Source: Phycicoccus endophyticus
Lineage (GTDB): Bacteria > Actinomycetota > Actinomycetes > Actinomycetales > Dermatophilaceae
Assembly (NCBI RefSeq): GCF_011326735.1
Contig: NZ_JAANCN010000006.1
Span: 124,001-188,000, forward strand
Direction of reading: 5' to 3'
DNA: 64,000 nt
This document shows, in pieces, positions 17,116 to 26,020 of the stretch. The notes below the pieces were generated by a model. That model was not told the origin of the DNA, made no database searches, and worked only from the letters and a program-made list of their open reading frames with translations. The translations under genes and the position numbers were made by a program. Position 1 is the stretch's first letter. Each line of letters begins with the position of its first letter.

Positions 17116-18026
17116 GCGTGCTGCGCCTGGAGCAGACCTCGCGATGGTTCGGCAACGTCGTCGCCGTCAACGGCATCACCATGTCCGTGGGCCCCGGCAT
17201 CACCGGGCTGCTCGGACCCAACGGCGCCGGGAAGACGACCCTCATCGCCCTGATGTCCGGCTTCCTCGCTCCGTCCGCGGGCGCGGTGACCCTCGACGGG
17301 GAACCGGTGTGGCGCAACACCGGCGCCTACCGGACCCTCGGGCTGGTCCCCGAGCGGGAGGTCAGCTTCGGCTACCTCACCGGCCGGCAGTTCGTCCTGG
17401 CCAACGCCGAGCTGCACGGTCTGCGGGACCCCGGGGCCGCGACCCGGCGCGCCCTCGAGGTCGTCGACCTGCTCGAGCCGGCCGGGCGCCGGATCGGCAC
17501 CTACTCCAAGGGGATGCGCCAGCGGGTCAAGCTGGCCTCCGCGCTCGTCCACGACCCCGCCGTGCTGCTGCTCGACGAGCCCTTCAACGGGGTCGACCCG
17601 CGTCAGCGCCTGCATCTCATGGCACTGCTGCGCCGGATGGGGGCCGAGGGGCGCACCGTGCTGTTCAGCTCGCACATCCTCGAGGAGGTCGAGCAGGTCG
17701 CCCGCCAGATCGAGGTCGTCGTCTCCGGCCGGCACGCAGCCTCCGGGGAGTTCGGCGAGATCCGGCGGCTGATGACCGACCGCCCGGTCCAGTACGTCAT
17801 CGTCGCCGACGACGACCGGGGGCTCGCCTCGCGGCTCATCGCCGAGCCCTCGGTCCTCGCCGTGGCGCTGCGCACGGACGGCGGCGTCGACGTCTCCGTG
17901 TCCGACTTCGGCGCCTTCGCGCTCCGGCTGCCGCGGGTCGCCCGCGAGCACGGCACCCGCATCCTCGAGGTGCGCCCGACCGACGACTCCCTCGAGAGCG
18001 TCTTCTCCTACCTGGTGGGGGGCTGA
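17112..18026 (+). CDS. ABC-2-type exporter ATP-binding protein, second
   Basis: A 304-residue ATPase with Walker A GPNGAGKT at 35-42, signature YSKGMRQRVKLASAL near 135-149, Walker B VLLLDEPFNGVDP near 156-168 and H-switch SSHILEEVE. It is a paralogue rather than a copy of the first ATPase. The GTG start overlaps the preceding permease stop. It should dimerise, either with itself or with the first ATPase, and act on the permease 3 nt downstream. Confidence 0.88.
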   Translation: MSVLRLEQTSRWFGNVVAVNGITMSVGPGITGLLGPNGAGKTTLIALMSGFLAPSAGAVTLDGEPVWRNTGAYRTLGLVPEREVSFGYLTGRQFVLANAELHGLRDPGAATRRALEVVDLLEPAGRRIGTYSKGMRQRVKLASALVHDPAVLLLDEPFNGVDPRQRLHLMALLRRMGAEGRTVLFSSHILEEVEQVARQIEVVVSGRHAASGEFGEIRRLMTDRPVQYVIVADDDRGLASRLIAEPSVLAVALRTDGGVDVSVSDFGAFALRLPRVAREHGTRILEVRPTDDSLESVFSYLVGG

Positions 18027-18029
18027 GCG

Positions 18030-18740
18030 GTGAACCGTACGATCATCCGGCTCTCGGCCCAGGCCGTGCTCGGCCGCCGCCGCGGGATCGTGCTCGTGCT
18101 CGTGCCCGTGGCGCTGCTGCTGCTGGCCGTCGTCGTGCGCCTGCTGACCGACGGCGACGTGGGCTTCCAGGCCACGGCCGGGCTCGGGCTGACCCTCGCC
18201 CTGCCACTCGTCGCGCTGCTCGCCTCGAGCGCGGTGCTCGGGCCCGAGGTCGACGACGGCTCGATCGTCTACCTGCTCGCCAAGCCGGTGAGCCGGCACG
18301 TCGTCGTCGTGAGCAAGTACGCCACCGCGTGGGCGACGACGATGGTGCTCGGCGCGCTGCCGCTCGCGCTGGCCGCGCTCGTCCTCGACCCCTCGCTCGG
18401 GCGCCGTGCGCTGGCCCTCGGCCTGGGCGGGGCGGTGGCCGGGACGGCGTACTCGGCCCTCTTCCTGGCCCTGGCCGCGCTGACCCGGCACGCCGTCGTC
18501 GTCGGCCTGCTCTACACCCTGTTCTGGGAGGGCGTGCTCGGGTCGCTGCTCGCCGGCGTGCGCTGGCTCTCGGTGGGGGCGTGGGGTCGCGCCGTGGCGG
18601 GCGAGGTGAGCCCCCTGCTCGCCGACGAGGCGAGCACCGGGCTGGTCTACTCGCTCGTCGCCGCCGCGCTCGTCACCCTCGTGACGGTGTGGTTCGCGGG
18701 CGACCGGCTGCGCTCGTTCACCCTCCGCGGCGACGAGTAG
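18030..18740 (+). CDS. ABC-2-type exporter permease, second
   Basis: A 236-residue, about six-TM permease (VLGRRRGIVLVLVPVALLLLAV at the N-terminus; DDGSIVYLLAKPVSRHVVVVSKY as the coupling loop). It is shorter than the first permease and not obviously homologous along its length. It starts 3 nt after the second ATPase and closes the operon; a 34-nt gap separates it from the convergent LacI gene. No clear terminator hairpin is seen in that gap. Confidence 0.85.
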   Translation: MNRTIIRLSAQAVLGRRRGIVLVLVPVALLLLAVVVRLLTDGDVGFQATAGLGLTLALPLVALLASSAVLGPEVDDGSIVYLLAKPVSRHVVVVSKYATAWATTMVLGALPLALAALVLDPSLGRRALALGLGGAVAGTAYSALFLALAALTRHAVVVGLLYTLFWEGVLGSLLAGVRWLSVGAWGRAVAGEVSPLLADEASTGLVYSLVAAALVTLVTVWFAGDRLRSFTLRGDE

Positions 18741-18774
18741 CCCGCCGACGGCTCGGTGACCCGGTCGGGGCTCC

Positions 18775-19785
18775 TCAGGCCGGGGGTGGCGCGCACGACG
18801 CACGCTCGACCATCGTCGTGGGCAGCCGCGCGTGGCCGGGGCTGCTCCCCTCGCCGTCGAGGAGGGAGACGAGGATCCGCAACGCGGTGGCCCCGATCTC
18901 CTGCAGGGGCTGGGCGATCGTCGTGAGCGCCGGCGTCGACAGGGCCGACTCGGGCACGTTGTCGAAGCCGACGACCGACAGGTCCCCCGGGACGTCGAGC
19001 CCGAGGGAGCGAGCGACGTCCATCGTGCGGATGGCGCTGAGGTCGTTCGCCGCGAACACGGCCGTGGGCCGCTCGGCGCGCGAGAGGAGAGCTCGGGCGG
19101 GCGCCTCCGCCGACTCGGCCCGGTACCCGCCGACCACGACGAGGGACTCGTCCACCGGCACCCCGGCCCGCCGCATCGCCTCGCGGAAGCCCTTTTCCCG
19201 CAGCCGTGCCGACTCCAGGTCGGTGCGCCCCCCGAGGAACGCGACGCGCCGGTGGCCGAGGGCGAGCAGGTGCTCGGTCGCGGTGACGGCACCGCCGAGG
19301 TTGTCGGCGTCGACGGTGGGGACGTCGCTCGGCCCGGTGTGCGGGTCGACCGCGACGACGGGGATGCCGCCGTCGCGGGCGTCGACGACCGTCGGGGTCA
19401 CGACGATCGCCCCGTCGATGACCGAGCCGCCGAGCCGGGCGAGCGAGCGACGCTCCCAGCCCACCTGGTCCCCGTGGTGGCGCCCTGAGTGGGCGATGAG
19501 CTCGTACCTCGTCTCGCCGATGGCCGCCGAGACGCCCTTGAGCAGCTCGGTGCTGAACGGCTCGAACTCCGCGACGAGCACGCCGATGACGTTGGTCCGC
19601 AGGCTGCGCAGGCTGCGAGCGCCGAGGCTGGCCTCGTAGCCGAGGTCGGCGATGACGCCGAGCACCTTGTCGTGGGTGGCCGGGGAGACGCCGTAGCGGC
19701 CGTTGACCACCTTGGACACCGTGGCGACGGAGACCCCGGCGGCGCGCGCGACGTCGGCCATCTTCACTCGCCCGACCGGCTGCAC
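18775..19785 (-). CDS. LacI-family transcriptional regulator
   Basis: A 336-residue repressor. Residues 5-60 are the LacI HTH and hinge (MADVARAAGVSVATVSKVVNG, ASLGARSLRSLRTNVIG); the rest is the sugar-binding domain (VFAANDLSAIRTMDVARSLG, SVVGFDNVPESALSTPALTT). Starts at GTG 19785, GTG 19767 or ATG 19761 are all possible; the longest is given. It lies directly downstream of xylose isomerase on the same strand (68-nt gap), so a pentose or xyloside is the likely effector. Some LacI-type regulators here control xylosidase or ABC genes located elsewhere. Confidence 0.9.
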   Translation of the reverse strand: MQPVGRVKMADVARAAGVSVATVSKVVNGRYGVSPATHDKVLGVIADLGYEASLGARSLRSLRTNVIGVLVAEFEPFSTELLKGVSAAIGETRYELIAHSGRHHGDQVGWERRSLARLGGSVIDGAIVVTPTVVDARDGGIPVVAVDPHTGPSDVPTVDADNLGGAVTATEHLLALGHRRVAFLGGRTDLESARLREKGFREAMRRAGVPVDESLVVVGGYRAESAEAPARALLSRAERPTAVFAANDLSAIRTMDVARSLGLDVPGDLSVVGFDNVPESALSTPALTTIAQPLQEIGATALRILVSLLDGEGSSPGHARLPTTMVERASCAPPPA

Positions 19786-19853
19786 GCCCCCGATCCTACC
19801 GACCGAGGGCGTGCCGGGCGGCGGCCGATCACGGTGTCGGACACCGGCTCGGG

Positions 19854-21035
19854 TCAGGAGGTGAGGTGCTCCACGGCGAGCTGGTTGAGCCGGACGAAGC
19901 CGAAGTCGCGCTCGGCGGCCTTCTCGACGTCGAAGCCGTCGTCGGTCGCGAGGAAGTCCGCCAGGGACTCCCCCTCATCGAGGGTGGGCTCCACGAGCGT
20001 CCCGACCCCGGCGTACTCCATCGCCTCGGTGACCCGCGGGTCGGCGCGGAACGCCCTGGCCTTCTCGGCGAGCAGCAGGTACGTGCTCATGCACGCCTTG
20101 GCCGACTCCCACACACCCTCGAGGTACTCGGTCCGCGACGGCTTGTAGTCGAAGTGCCGGGGGCCGGTGTAGCGCGGGGCGTCCGGGTTGCCCGGGAACC
20201 CGTTCTCGAGCAGGTCGACGGTGAAGAACGCGGAGAGCAGGTCACCGTGGCCGAAGACGAGGTCCTGGTCGTACTTCAACCCGCGCTGGCCGTTGAGGTC
20301 GAGGTGGAAGAGCTTGCCGGACCACAGTGCCTGCCCGAGCTGGTGGGTGTAGTTGAGGTTGGCCATCTGCTCGTGGCCGGTCTCCGGGTTCAGCCCGACG
20401 ATGTCGCCGTGCTCGAGCTCGGCGATCATCGCCAGGGCGTGCCCGACGGTCGGCAGGAAGATGTCGCCGCGCGGCTCGTTCGGCTTGGGCTCCAGGGCGA
20501 TCCGCAGGTCGTAGCCCTTGGACTTGATGTAGCCGGCGACGGTGTCCAGGCCCTCCTTGTAGCGCGCGAACGCGGAGTGGAGGTCCTTGCTGCCGTCGTA
20601 CTCGCTGCCCTCGCGGCCACCCCACATGACGAACGTCGTCGCCCCGAGCTCCGCGGCGAGGTCGACGGCGTGGATGACCTTGCGCAGCCCGAACCGGCGC
20701 ACCGAGCGGTCGTTGCTCGTCAGGCCGCCGTCCTTGAAGACGGGGTGGCTGAAGGTGTTCGTCGTGACCATCTCGATGACCAGGCCGGAGGCGTCGGCGG
20801 CAGAGCGCAGCCGGCCCACCCGCTCGCGGATGGTCTGCTCGTCGGCGTCGAAGGGGTAGACGTCGTTGTCGTGGAAGGTGATCCCCCACGCCCCGAGCTC
20901 GGCGAGCCGGTCGGCGTACTCCCACGGGTCCAGCGCGGGGCGGCTCGGACCGCCGAACGGGTCGGTGCCCGTCCAGCCCACGGTCCACAGCCCGAACGAG
21001 AAGCGGTCCTCGGCGGTCGGCGTCCTCGGCGACAT
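19854..21035 (-). CDS. xylA: Xylose isomerase
   Basis: A 393-residue enzyme converting D-xylose to D-xylulose in the cytoplasm. The actinobacterial class I features are present: His55 and Asp58 in [18 protein letters not shown], the metal ligand Glu and Lys in [24 protein letters not shown] and FHLDLNGQ. Three in-frame ATGs lie within 10 nt (21044, 21041, 21035). The third is chosen because AGGAG (21045-21049) would touch the first ATG but is 9 nt from the third. No xylulokinase gene is in the window. The divergent ROK repressor and the operator between them indicate xylose control. Confidence 0.95.
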   Translation of the reverse strand: MSPRTPTAEDRFSFGLWTVGWTGTDPFGGPSRPALDPWEYADRLAELGAWGITFHDNDVYPFDADEQTIRERVGRLRSAADASGLVIEMVTTNTFSHPVFKDGGLTSNDRSVRRFGLRKVIHAVDLAAELGATTFVMWGGREGSEYDGSKDLHSAFARYKEGLDTVAGYIKSKGYDLRIALEPKPNEPRGDIFLPTVGHALAMIAELEHGDIVGLNPETGHEQMANLNYTHQLGQALWSGKLFHLDLNGQRGLKYDQDLVFGHGDLLSAFFTVDLLENGFPGNPDAPRYTGPRHFDYKPSRTEYLEGVWESAKACMSTYLLLAEKARAFRADPRVTEAMEYAGVGTLVEPTLDEGESLADFLATDDGFDVEKAAERDFGFVRLNQLAVEHLTS

Positions 21036-21050
21036 CGTCATCATCTCCTG

Positions 21051-21076
21051 TGTGTTTTGTTCAATGATGAAACTAA
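21051..21076. promoter_or_regulatory. XylR/ROK-type operator between xylA and the ROK gene
   Basis: On the minus strand the region reads TTAGTTTCAT, then 5 nt, then AACAAAACACA. This is an imperfect inverted repeat close to the TTAGTTTGTT...AACAAACTAA operator of XylR-type ROK repressors. It is a low-GC island in a GC-rich gap, directly upstream of the xylA RBS, so bound repressor would block xylA expression. Assignment rests on similarity to the known XylR consensus and on position. Confidence 0.6.
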
Positions 21077-21090
21077 TACGCCGTCCGGGG

Positions 21091-21096
21091 TACGGT
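21091..21096 (+). promoter_or_regulatory. -10 box of a leaderless promoter for the ROK gene
   Basis: TACGGT is separated by 6 nt from the GTG at 21103, so the first base of the GTG falls at +1. With no Shine-Dalgarno sequence before this GTG, a leaderless mRNA is likely. This supports GTG 21103 as the start. Confidence 0.5.
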
Positions 21097-21102
21097 CAAG
21101 AC

Positions 21103-22347
21103 GTGAGCCGGCCGACGCGTGGAGGAGCGCCGTCCCCGGTGGCGGTCGACGCCGGCGGGGTGCGGGCGGTCAACCTCGCCCGGGTGCTCTCGGCCGCCCT
21201 GGCCTGCCCCACCCCGCCGACCCGGGCCGACCTGGCGCTCGCCACCGCCACCACCCGGGCCACCGCCGCCCGGCTCGTCGACGACCTGCTCGCCGGCGGT
21301 CTGCTCGAGGAGCTCGGGGCGCAGGCCGGTCGTCCACGCGGCCCCGGCCGCCCGGGGACGCCGCTCGGGCCCGGGAGCACGCTCGGGGCGCTCGGGCTGC
21401 AGGTCGACGTCGACCGGGTGGCGGCCGTGGTCGTCGACCTCACCGGCGCCGTGCGCGCCGAACGCGTCGAGGACGACGACCTGCGCGGCTCGCGGCCCGC
21501 ACCCGTGCTGCGCCGGCTCGCCCGGCTGGCCCACCGGGCCCTCGCCGACGCGCCCGACGTGCTCGTCGTCGGTGCCCGGCTCGCGCTCCCGGGGATCGTC
21601 GCCGACGACGGGGTCCTGCTGCGTGCGCCGAACCTCGGCTGGTCCGACGTCCCCGTGGCCGAGCTGCTCCCCGACCTGCCCGGGCTCGCAGCCGTGGCGG
21701 TGGGCAACGAGGCGGAGCTGGCCGCCGTCCCCATCTCGTTCGCGGCCCCCGGACGGCCGGGCACCCACCGCGACTTCGTCTACCTCTCGGGGTCCACCGG
21801 CATCGGCGGCGCGGTCGTCCTGGACGGCCACCCCGTCCGCGGCCGGCACGGCTGGGCCGGCGAGGTGGGCCACGTGACCGTCGACCCCGCCGGCCCCGCG
21901 TGCGCGTGCGGGAGCACGGGGTGCCTCGAGCAGTACGCCGGTGCCCGGGCGCTGGCCGCCGCCGCGGGCCTGCCCGAGACGACGCGCACGAGCGAGGTCG
22001 CCCGCCGCGCCACCGCAGGCGACGCGCGCGCCCGCGAGGCGGTCGAGCGGGCCGCCGCCGGCCTGGGCATCGCGCTCTCGGCGGTCGTCAACGTCCTCGA
22101 CGTGCCGGTCATCGTCCTCGGAGGCCACCTGCGTGAGCTCGGGGAGCTCGTCCGCCCCACACTGGAGCGCACCCTCGGCCGGCGGGTCCTGTCGGCGGCC
22201 TGGGTCACTCCCGTCGTCGAGGTCGCGCCCGAGCGGCCGGTGGCCGCCGCGCTCGGCGCCGCGTACGTCGAGCTGCACCGCCTCGTCGCCGACCCCGGGC
22301 CGTGGCTCGAGGGCCGCACCGCGGCCGCCGTGCCGTCCGGAGGCTGA
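21103..22347 (+). CDS. ROK-family transcriptional repressor (XylR-like)
   Basis: A 414-residue protein. The N-terminal winged helix is at about 20-85 (VRAVNLARVLSAAL, TRATAARLVDDLLAGG). The C-terminal ROK sugar-kinase fold carries DFVYLSGSTGIGGAVVLDG, GWAGEVGHVTVDP, and the zinc motif CACGSTGCLEQYAG (Cys residues 2+1). The conserved GHVTVDP and cysteine cluster mark a ROK regulator rather than a kinase. It is divergent from xylA with the operator between them. Binding of xylose or xylulose is inferred. The G+C is high even for this window, and the N-terminus is alanine-rich. Confidence 0.88.
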   Translation: MSRPTRGGAPSPVAVDAGGVRAVNLARVLSAALACPTPPTRADLALATATTRATAARLVDDLLAGGLLEELGAQAGRPRGPGRPGTPLGPGSTLGALGLQVDVDRVAAVVVDLTGAVRAERVEDDDLRGSRPAPVLRRLARLAHRALADAPDVLVVGARLALPGIVADDGVLLRAPNLGWSDVPVAELLPDLPGLAAVAVGNEAELAAVPISFAAPGRPGTHRDFVYLSGSTGIGGAVVLDGHPVRGRHGWAGEVGHVTVDPAGPACACGSTGCLEQYAGARALAAAAGLPETTRTSEVARRATAGDARAREAVERAAAGLGIALSAVVNVLDVPVIVLGGHLRELGELVRPTLERTLGRRVLSAAWVTPVVEVAPERPVAAALGAAYVELHRLVADPGPWLEGRTAAAVPSGG

Positions 22348-22389
22348 CCGCCCCCGCGGCGCGCCTGCCGGCGCCGGACGCCCGGAGGG

Positions 22390-23331
22390 TCAGCGCTCGA
22401 CGTCGACCGTCGCGAGCAGGGCCAGCTCGTCCCGCGACGGCTGGCCCTCCCAGTCGCCGTCGACCGCGGCCGCCAGCGCGCCGCAGCGGGCCGCCGTGTC
22501 GAGCATCGTGGCCGGGTCGGCCCCCGCCACCCACTCGGCGAGGTAGCCCGCGGCGAACGCGTCACCCGCGCCGATCGGGTCGACCTCGGCCACCTCGAAG
22601 ACCGCCGAGGTACGGGCGACCCCGTCGACGCACGAGACCGCGCCATGGCGGCCGTGCTTGACGACGGCGTGCCGGGGCCCGAGCTCGTGGAGCCGGTCGG
22701 CCAGCTCGGCGTCCGCCACGGCGTCCCCGACGAGCAGACGCGCCTCCGCGTGGCCGGCGAACACGACGTCGGCGGCCGCGGCCACCGGGCGGAGGACCTC
22801 GGCGGCCGCGTCGGGGGCCCACAGCCGGGCCCGGAAGTTGACGTCGAACGAGACCGCCGTCCCCGACGACCGGGCGACCGCCACGGCGCGGTCGAGGGCT
22901 GCCCGGGCGGAGGGCCCGAGGGCGGGCGTGATGCCCGAGACGTGCAGCAGCCGGGCCGAGGCGATCGCTGCCTCGTCGAGGTCCTCGACCGCGAGCAGGG
23001 AGCCGGCGCTGCCCTCCCGGTAGTAGGTCACCCGCGTGACGGCCGCCGTCCGTCGTTCTCGCACGAGCAGCCCGGTGCGGGCGCGCGGGTCGACCGCGGC
23101 CCGGACCTCGACCCCCTCGCCGCGCAGGGTGGAGACGACGAGCCGGCCGAACTCGTCGTCGCCGACGCGGCCGACCCACTGCACCGGCACCCCGAGGCGC
23201 GCCAGCCCGATCGCGACGTTGGACTCGGCCCCGGCGACACCGAGGTCGAGGGCGGCCGAGTGGCGCAGGGGGCCGATCCCCTGGGAGGCGAGCCGCCCCA
23301 TCGCCTCGCCGAGGGTGACGACCTCAGCCAC
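22390..23331 (-). CDS. PfkB-family sugar kinase (2-keto-3-deoxygluconate kinase-like)
   Basis: A 313-residue ribokinase-fold kinase. N-terminal VVTLGEAMGRL and GVAGAESNVAIGLARLG, FDVNFRARLW in the centre, and the anion-hole motif DPIGAGDAFAAGYL near 255 with the catalytic Asp. The FDVNFR sequence and its pairing with a KDPG aldolase (8-nt overlap) point to 2-keto-3-deoxygluconate or a close 2-keto-3-deoxy acid as substrate. GTG start at 23331; a longer in-frame extension runs into the aldolase gene and is not used. It is the last gene of the 11-gene operon that begins at 33251. Confidence 0.85.
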   Translation of the reverse strand: MAEVVTLGEAMGRLASQGIGPLRHSAALDLGVAGAESNVAIGLARLGVPVQWVGRVGDDEFGRLVVSTLRGEGVEVRAAVDPRARTGLLVRERRTAAVTRVTYYREGSAGSLLAVEDLDEAAIASARLLHVSGITPALGPSARAALDRAVAVARSSGTAVSFDVNFRARLWAPDAAAEVLRPVAAAADVVFAGHAEARLLVGDAVADAELADRLHELGPRHAVVKHGRHGAVSCVDGVARTSAVFEVAEVDPIGAGDAFAAGYLAEWVAGADPATMLDTAARCGALAAAVDGDWEGQPSRDELALLATVDVER

Positions 23332-23980
23332 GGGCCACCTCCTCGCTCGCCACCGCACCGGCCATCGCGGTCCGTGCCCGCTCCCCGAGGGCCTCGAGGG
23401 ACCCTCCGCGCAGGGAGTCCCCGACGAGTGGGGACCCGAGCCCGACGGCGACCGCACCGGCCGCCAGGTACGCGGGGATGTCGCCGAGCGCCACCCCGCC
23501 CGTCGGCACGAGGGGGATGTCGTCGAGGGGTGCCCGGACCGCCCGGACGTACTCGGGCCCTCCCACCGACCCGACGGGGAACACCTTGACCGCCGTGGCC
23601 CCGAGGCGGTGGGCGGCGACGACCTCCGTCGGTGTCATCGCGCCCGGGAGCCACGCGAGACCGAGCTCGAGGGCCCGGCGGCCGACGGCCCCGTCGGTGT
23701 CGGGCGACACGACGAAGGTGGCGCCCGCGGCCGCGGCGTCGTCGACCTGCTGCGGGGACCGGACCGTCCCGGCACCCACCCGCGACCCGTCGCCGGCGAG
23801 CTCCCCGAGGGCGTCCTGCCACCCCGGCGAGTTCGTCGTCACCTCCAGCCAGCGCACACCCTCGCCGAGGAGGGTGCGCCCCACGGCGCAGGTGGCTCGC
23901 GCGTCACCTCCACGGAGGATGGCGACGACCGGGCTGGCCGCGAGCTCGCCCAGCACGATGTCCCGGCCGCTGCCGCTCAC
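23324..23980 (-). CDS. eda: 2-dehydro-3-deoxy-phosphogluconate aldolase / 4-hydroxy-2-oxoglutarate aldolase
   Basis: A 218-residue class I aldolase. The catalytic residues are recognisable: Arg23 (VAILRGG), Glu46 (WLEVTTNS), Lys132 forming the Schiff base (ATAVKVFPVGS) and the phosphate-binding VPTGGV near 161. It cleaves the phosphorylated 2-keto-3-deoxy acid made by the adjacent kinase into pyruvate and glyceraldehyde-3-phosphate, or an analogue. It overlaps the aminotransferase upstream by 4 nt and the kinase downstream by 8 nt, so the three are coupled. Confidence 0.92.
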   Translation of the reverse strand: MSGSGRDIVLGELAASPVVAILRGGDARATCAVGRTLLGEGVRWLEVTTNSPGWQDALGELAGDGSRVGAGTVRSPQQVDDAAAAGATFVVSPDTDGAVGRRALELGLAWLPGAMTPTEVVAAHRLGATAVKVFPVGSVGGPEYVRAVRAPLDDIPLVPTGGVALGDIPAYLAAGAVAVGLGSPLVGDSLRGGSLEALGERARTAMAGAVASEEVARG

Positions 23981-25122
23981 GCCATCCTCCCGATCGCCGC
24001 AATGCCCTCACGGATGTCGTCCGTGGACGTCGCGAGCGAGAGCCGCACCCACCCCTCACCGCCGGCGCCGAACGCGGTGCCGGGCGCGACCGCCACCCGC
24101 TCCTGCTCGAGGAGGCGCACCGCCCAGGACTCGACGTCCCCACCGGCCCGGGCGCTGACGTCGGCCCACAGGTAGAAGGCCCCGTGCGGGACGACGTGGG
24201 GGATCCCGGCCTGCTCGAGCAGGTCCAGAGCCAGCCGGCGGCGCGCGTCGTAGGTGCCGCGCATCTCGTGCACCCGCTCCTGCGGCCCGGTGAGCGCGGC
24301 CAGGGCGGCCCGCTGCGCCGGGGCGTTGACGCAGGCCACCATGGGCTCCTGGAGCTTCGCGGCGACCGGGGCGACCGACGCCGGGCAGACGAGGTACCCC
24401 ACGCGCACCCCGGTCATCGCGTAGGTCTTGGAGAAGGAGAACGCCGAGAGCACGCAACCCGTCCGGTCGAAGGTCGCCGGGGAGACGTGGGCGACCCCGT
24501 AGGTCAGCGCGTCGTAGCACTCGTCCGACAGCAGCCACAGGTCGTGCCGCTCGGCGAACCGGACGAGCTCCTCGAGCCGGGGCCCGGGGATGACGGTGCC
24601 GAGAGGGTTGGACGGGCTGTTGACGACGAGCACCCGGGTCCGTGGCGTCAGGAGAGCCTCGAGGTCGGCCACGACCGGGACGAAACCCTGCTCCGGGCGC
24701 AGCGGGTACCCGACGGGGACCCCCTGGAGGAGCCCGACGGCCATCCGGTAGTTCGGCCACCCCGGGTCCGGCACGAGGACCTCCTCGCCCGCCGCCAGGG
24801 TCATGGACAGCGCCAGGTGCAGCGCCTGGGCACCGCCGGCGCTCACGACGACCTGCTCGGGAGCGACCTCGATGCCGTTGGCCGTCCGCAGCTTCTCCAC
24901 GAGGGCGCGGGTCAGCTCGGGGATGCCGCCGTTGGGGACGTAGTGCGTGTCCCCGTCGAGGTAGGCCTGGGCCCCGGCCGCGGCGACGTGGGCCGGCGGG
25001 TCGAAGTCGGGCTCGCCGACGTGCATCCCGATGAAGGGCCGTCCGGAGGCCCACGCGGCGTCCATGACCCGGCGGATTCCGGACCGGGGCATGGTCGCGG
25101 CGTGGGGAGTGGGTGTCGGCAT
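23977..25122 (-). CDS. PLP-dependent aminotransferase, class I/II
   Basis: A 381-residue fold-type I aminotransferase. PLP residues are visible: GGAQAL phosphate site near 96-101, Asn172 (NSPSNPLG), Asp200 and Tyr203 (SDECYD), Lys232 (SFSKTYAMTG) and Arg240 region (GVRVGYL). The C-terminal substrate Arg is in GWVRLSLATS. It resembles aspartate aminotransferase-like enzymes. Between a deacylase-containing transport operon and KDPG aldolase/kinase genes, it may remove the amino group of an imported amino acid or amino-sugar acid to give a 2-keto acid. Substrate not predictable. Confidence 0.88.
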   Translation of the reverse strand: MPTPTPHAATMPRSGIRRVMDAAWASGRPFIGMHVGEPDFDPPAHVAAAGAQAYLDGDTHYVPNGGIPELTRALVEKLRTANGIEVAPEQVVVSAGGAQALHLALSMTLAAGEEVLVPDPGWPNYRMAVGLLQGVPVGYPLRPEQGFVPVVADLEALLTPRTRVLVVNSPSNPLGTVIPGPRLEELVRFAERHDLWLLSDECYDALTYGVAHVSPATFDRTGCVLSAFSFSKTYAMTGVRVGYLVCPASVAPVAAKLQEPMVACVNAPAQRAALAALTGPQERVHEMRGTYDARRRLALDLLEQAGIPHVVPHGAFYLWADVSARAGGDVESWAVRLLEQERVAVAPGTAFGAGGEGWVRLSLATSTDDIREGIAAIGRMA

Positions 25123-25153
25123 CGCGGTGCGGGGCTCCTTGTCGTGCGGGTGG

Positions 25154-26020
25154 TCAGGTGAGCAGTCGGGTGACAGTGCCGCCGAGGATGTCCGCCCGCT
25201 CGCCGGGGGTGATCCCGGGCAGGCACGCCTCGAGCACGTCCAGGGTGGCGGTGTACCCCGGGACGGCGTCGACCCACGGCCAGTCCGAGGCCCACAGGGT
25301 CCGGTCGGCGCCGAAGGCCGCGACCAGCCGCTGCGAGGTCTCGGCGAGGTCCGGGTACGGATGGTCCTGCGCCGAGAGGGCGTAGTGCCCCGAGAACATC
25401 AGGTGGGTACGCGGGTGCCTCGCCAGACCCTCGACCCGCTCGACCTCGGCCGGCGCCAGCGCGCCGTCGAACCGGGGGCGGCCGTGGGCGTCGACCCACA
25501 TGCCCGAGGGTGCGAAGCCGAGGTGGTTGAGCACCACCGCCAGGTCGGGGACGAGGGCGCCGAGCGGCTCGAGCAGCGGCGCCTGCTCGGGCGGCAGGTA
25601 GCTCCACAGGGCGAGCCCGCGGCGGGCGAGCCACCTGAGGGTGGGGAGCATCGGCGAGTCCTCCAGGGGCCGGCCGGGATCTCCGAGCCACGTCGTCCGC
25701 AGCGCCCGGAAGGGGAACCCCTCCCACCGGCGCTCGAGGGCCTGCACCGGGTCGACGCCGGCGCGCCCCTGCTCGGCCTCGCCGGCGACCGCGACCGCCG
25801 CGACCGCCCACGGCGAGGTGGCGAGGGCACGACGCACCGGCTCGTCGTGGCGGTCGAGCGGCACGAGCACGGCGCCGTCGACCCCCGCCGCGCGCAGCCG
25901 TGCGCCGAGCGCGTCCACGGAGGCGGTCCGGTCGACGGGTACGAGCTCGTCGACGCCTCGGGCGACCCGGTCGGCACGCTCGAACACGTGCACGTGGGCG
26001 TCGACGACCGCGGTGCTCAT
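25154..26020 (-). CDS. Amidohydrolase-2 family TIM-barrel hydrolase (lactonase-like)
   Basis: A 288-residue protein with the family signature VDAHVHVFE (His9/His11), VVLNHLGFAPSG in the middle, and the catalytic aspartate in TLWASDWPW near 251. This is the group containing PDC lactonase and L-fucono-/rhamnono-lactonases, so hydrolysis of a sugar-acid lactone is plausible. It overlaps the permease upstream (ATGA) and is 31 nt before the aminotransferase. The overall similarity to LigI at 4606-5523 is at fold level only. Confidence 0.85.
   Translation of the reverse strand: MSTAVVDAHVHVFERADRVARGVDELVPVDRTASVDALGARLRAAGVDGAVLVPLDRHDEPVRRALATSPWAVAAVAVAGEAEQGRAGVDPVQALERRWEGFPFRALRTTWLGDPGRPLEDSPMLPTLRWLARRGLALWSYLPPEQAPLLEPLGALVPDLAVVLNHLGFAPSGMWVDAHGRPRFDGALAPAEVERVEGLARHPRTHLMFSGHYALSAQDHPYPDLAETSQRLVAAFGADRTLWASDWPWVDAVPGYTATLDVLEACLPGITPGERADILGGTVTRLLT

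Noticed and set aside
17091-19639. Long open frames on both strands across the second ABC pair (733 and 831 codons)
   Set aside because: Very high GC at codon position 3 keeps other frames open. Their translations are low-complexity, while the ABC and LacI proteins have intact motifs.
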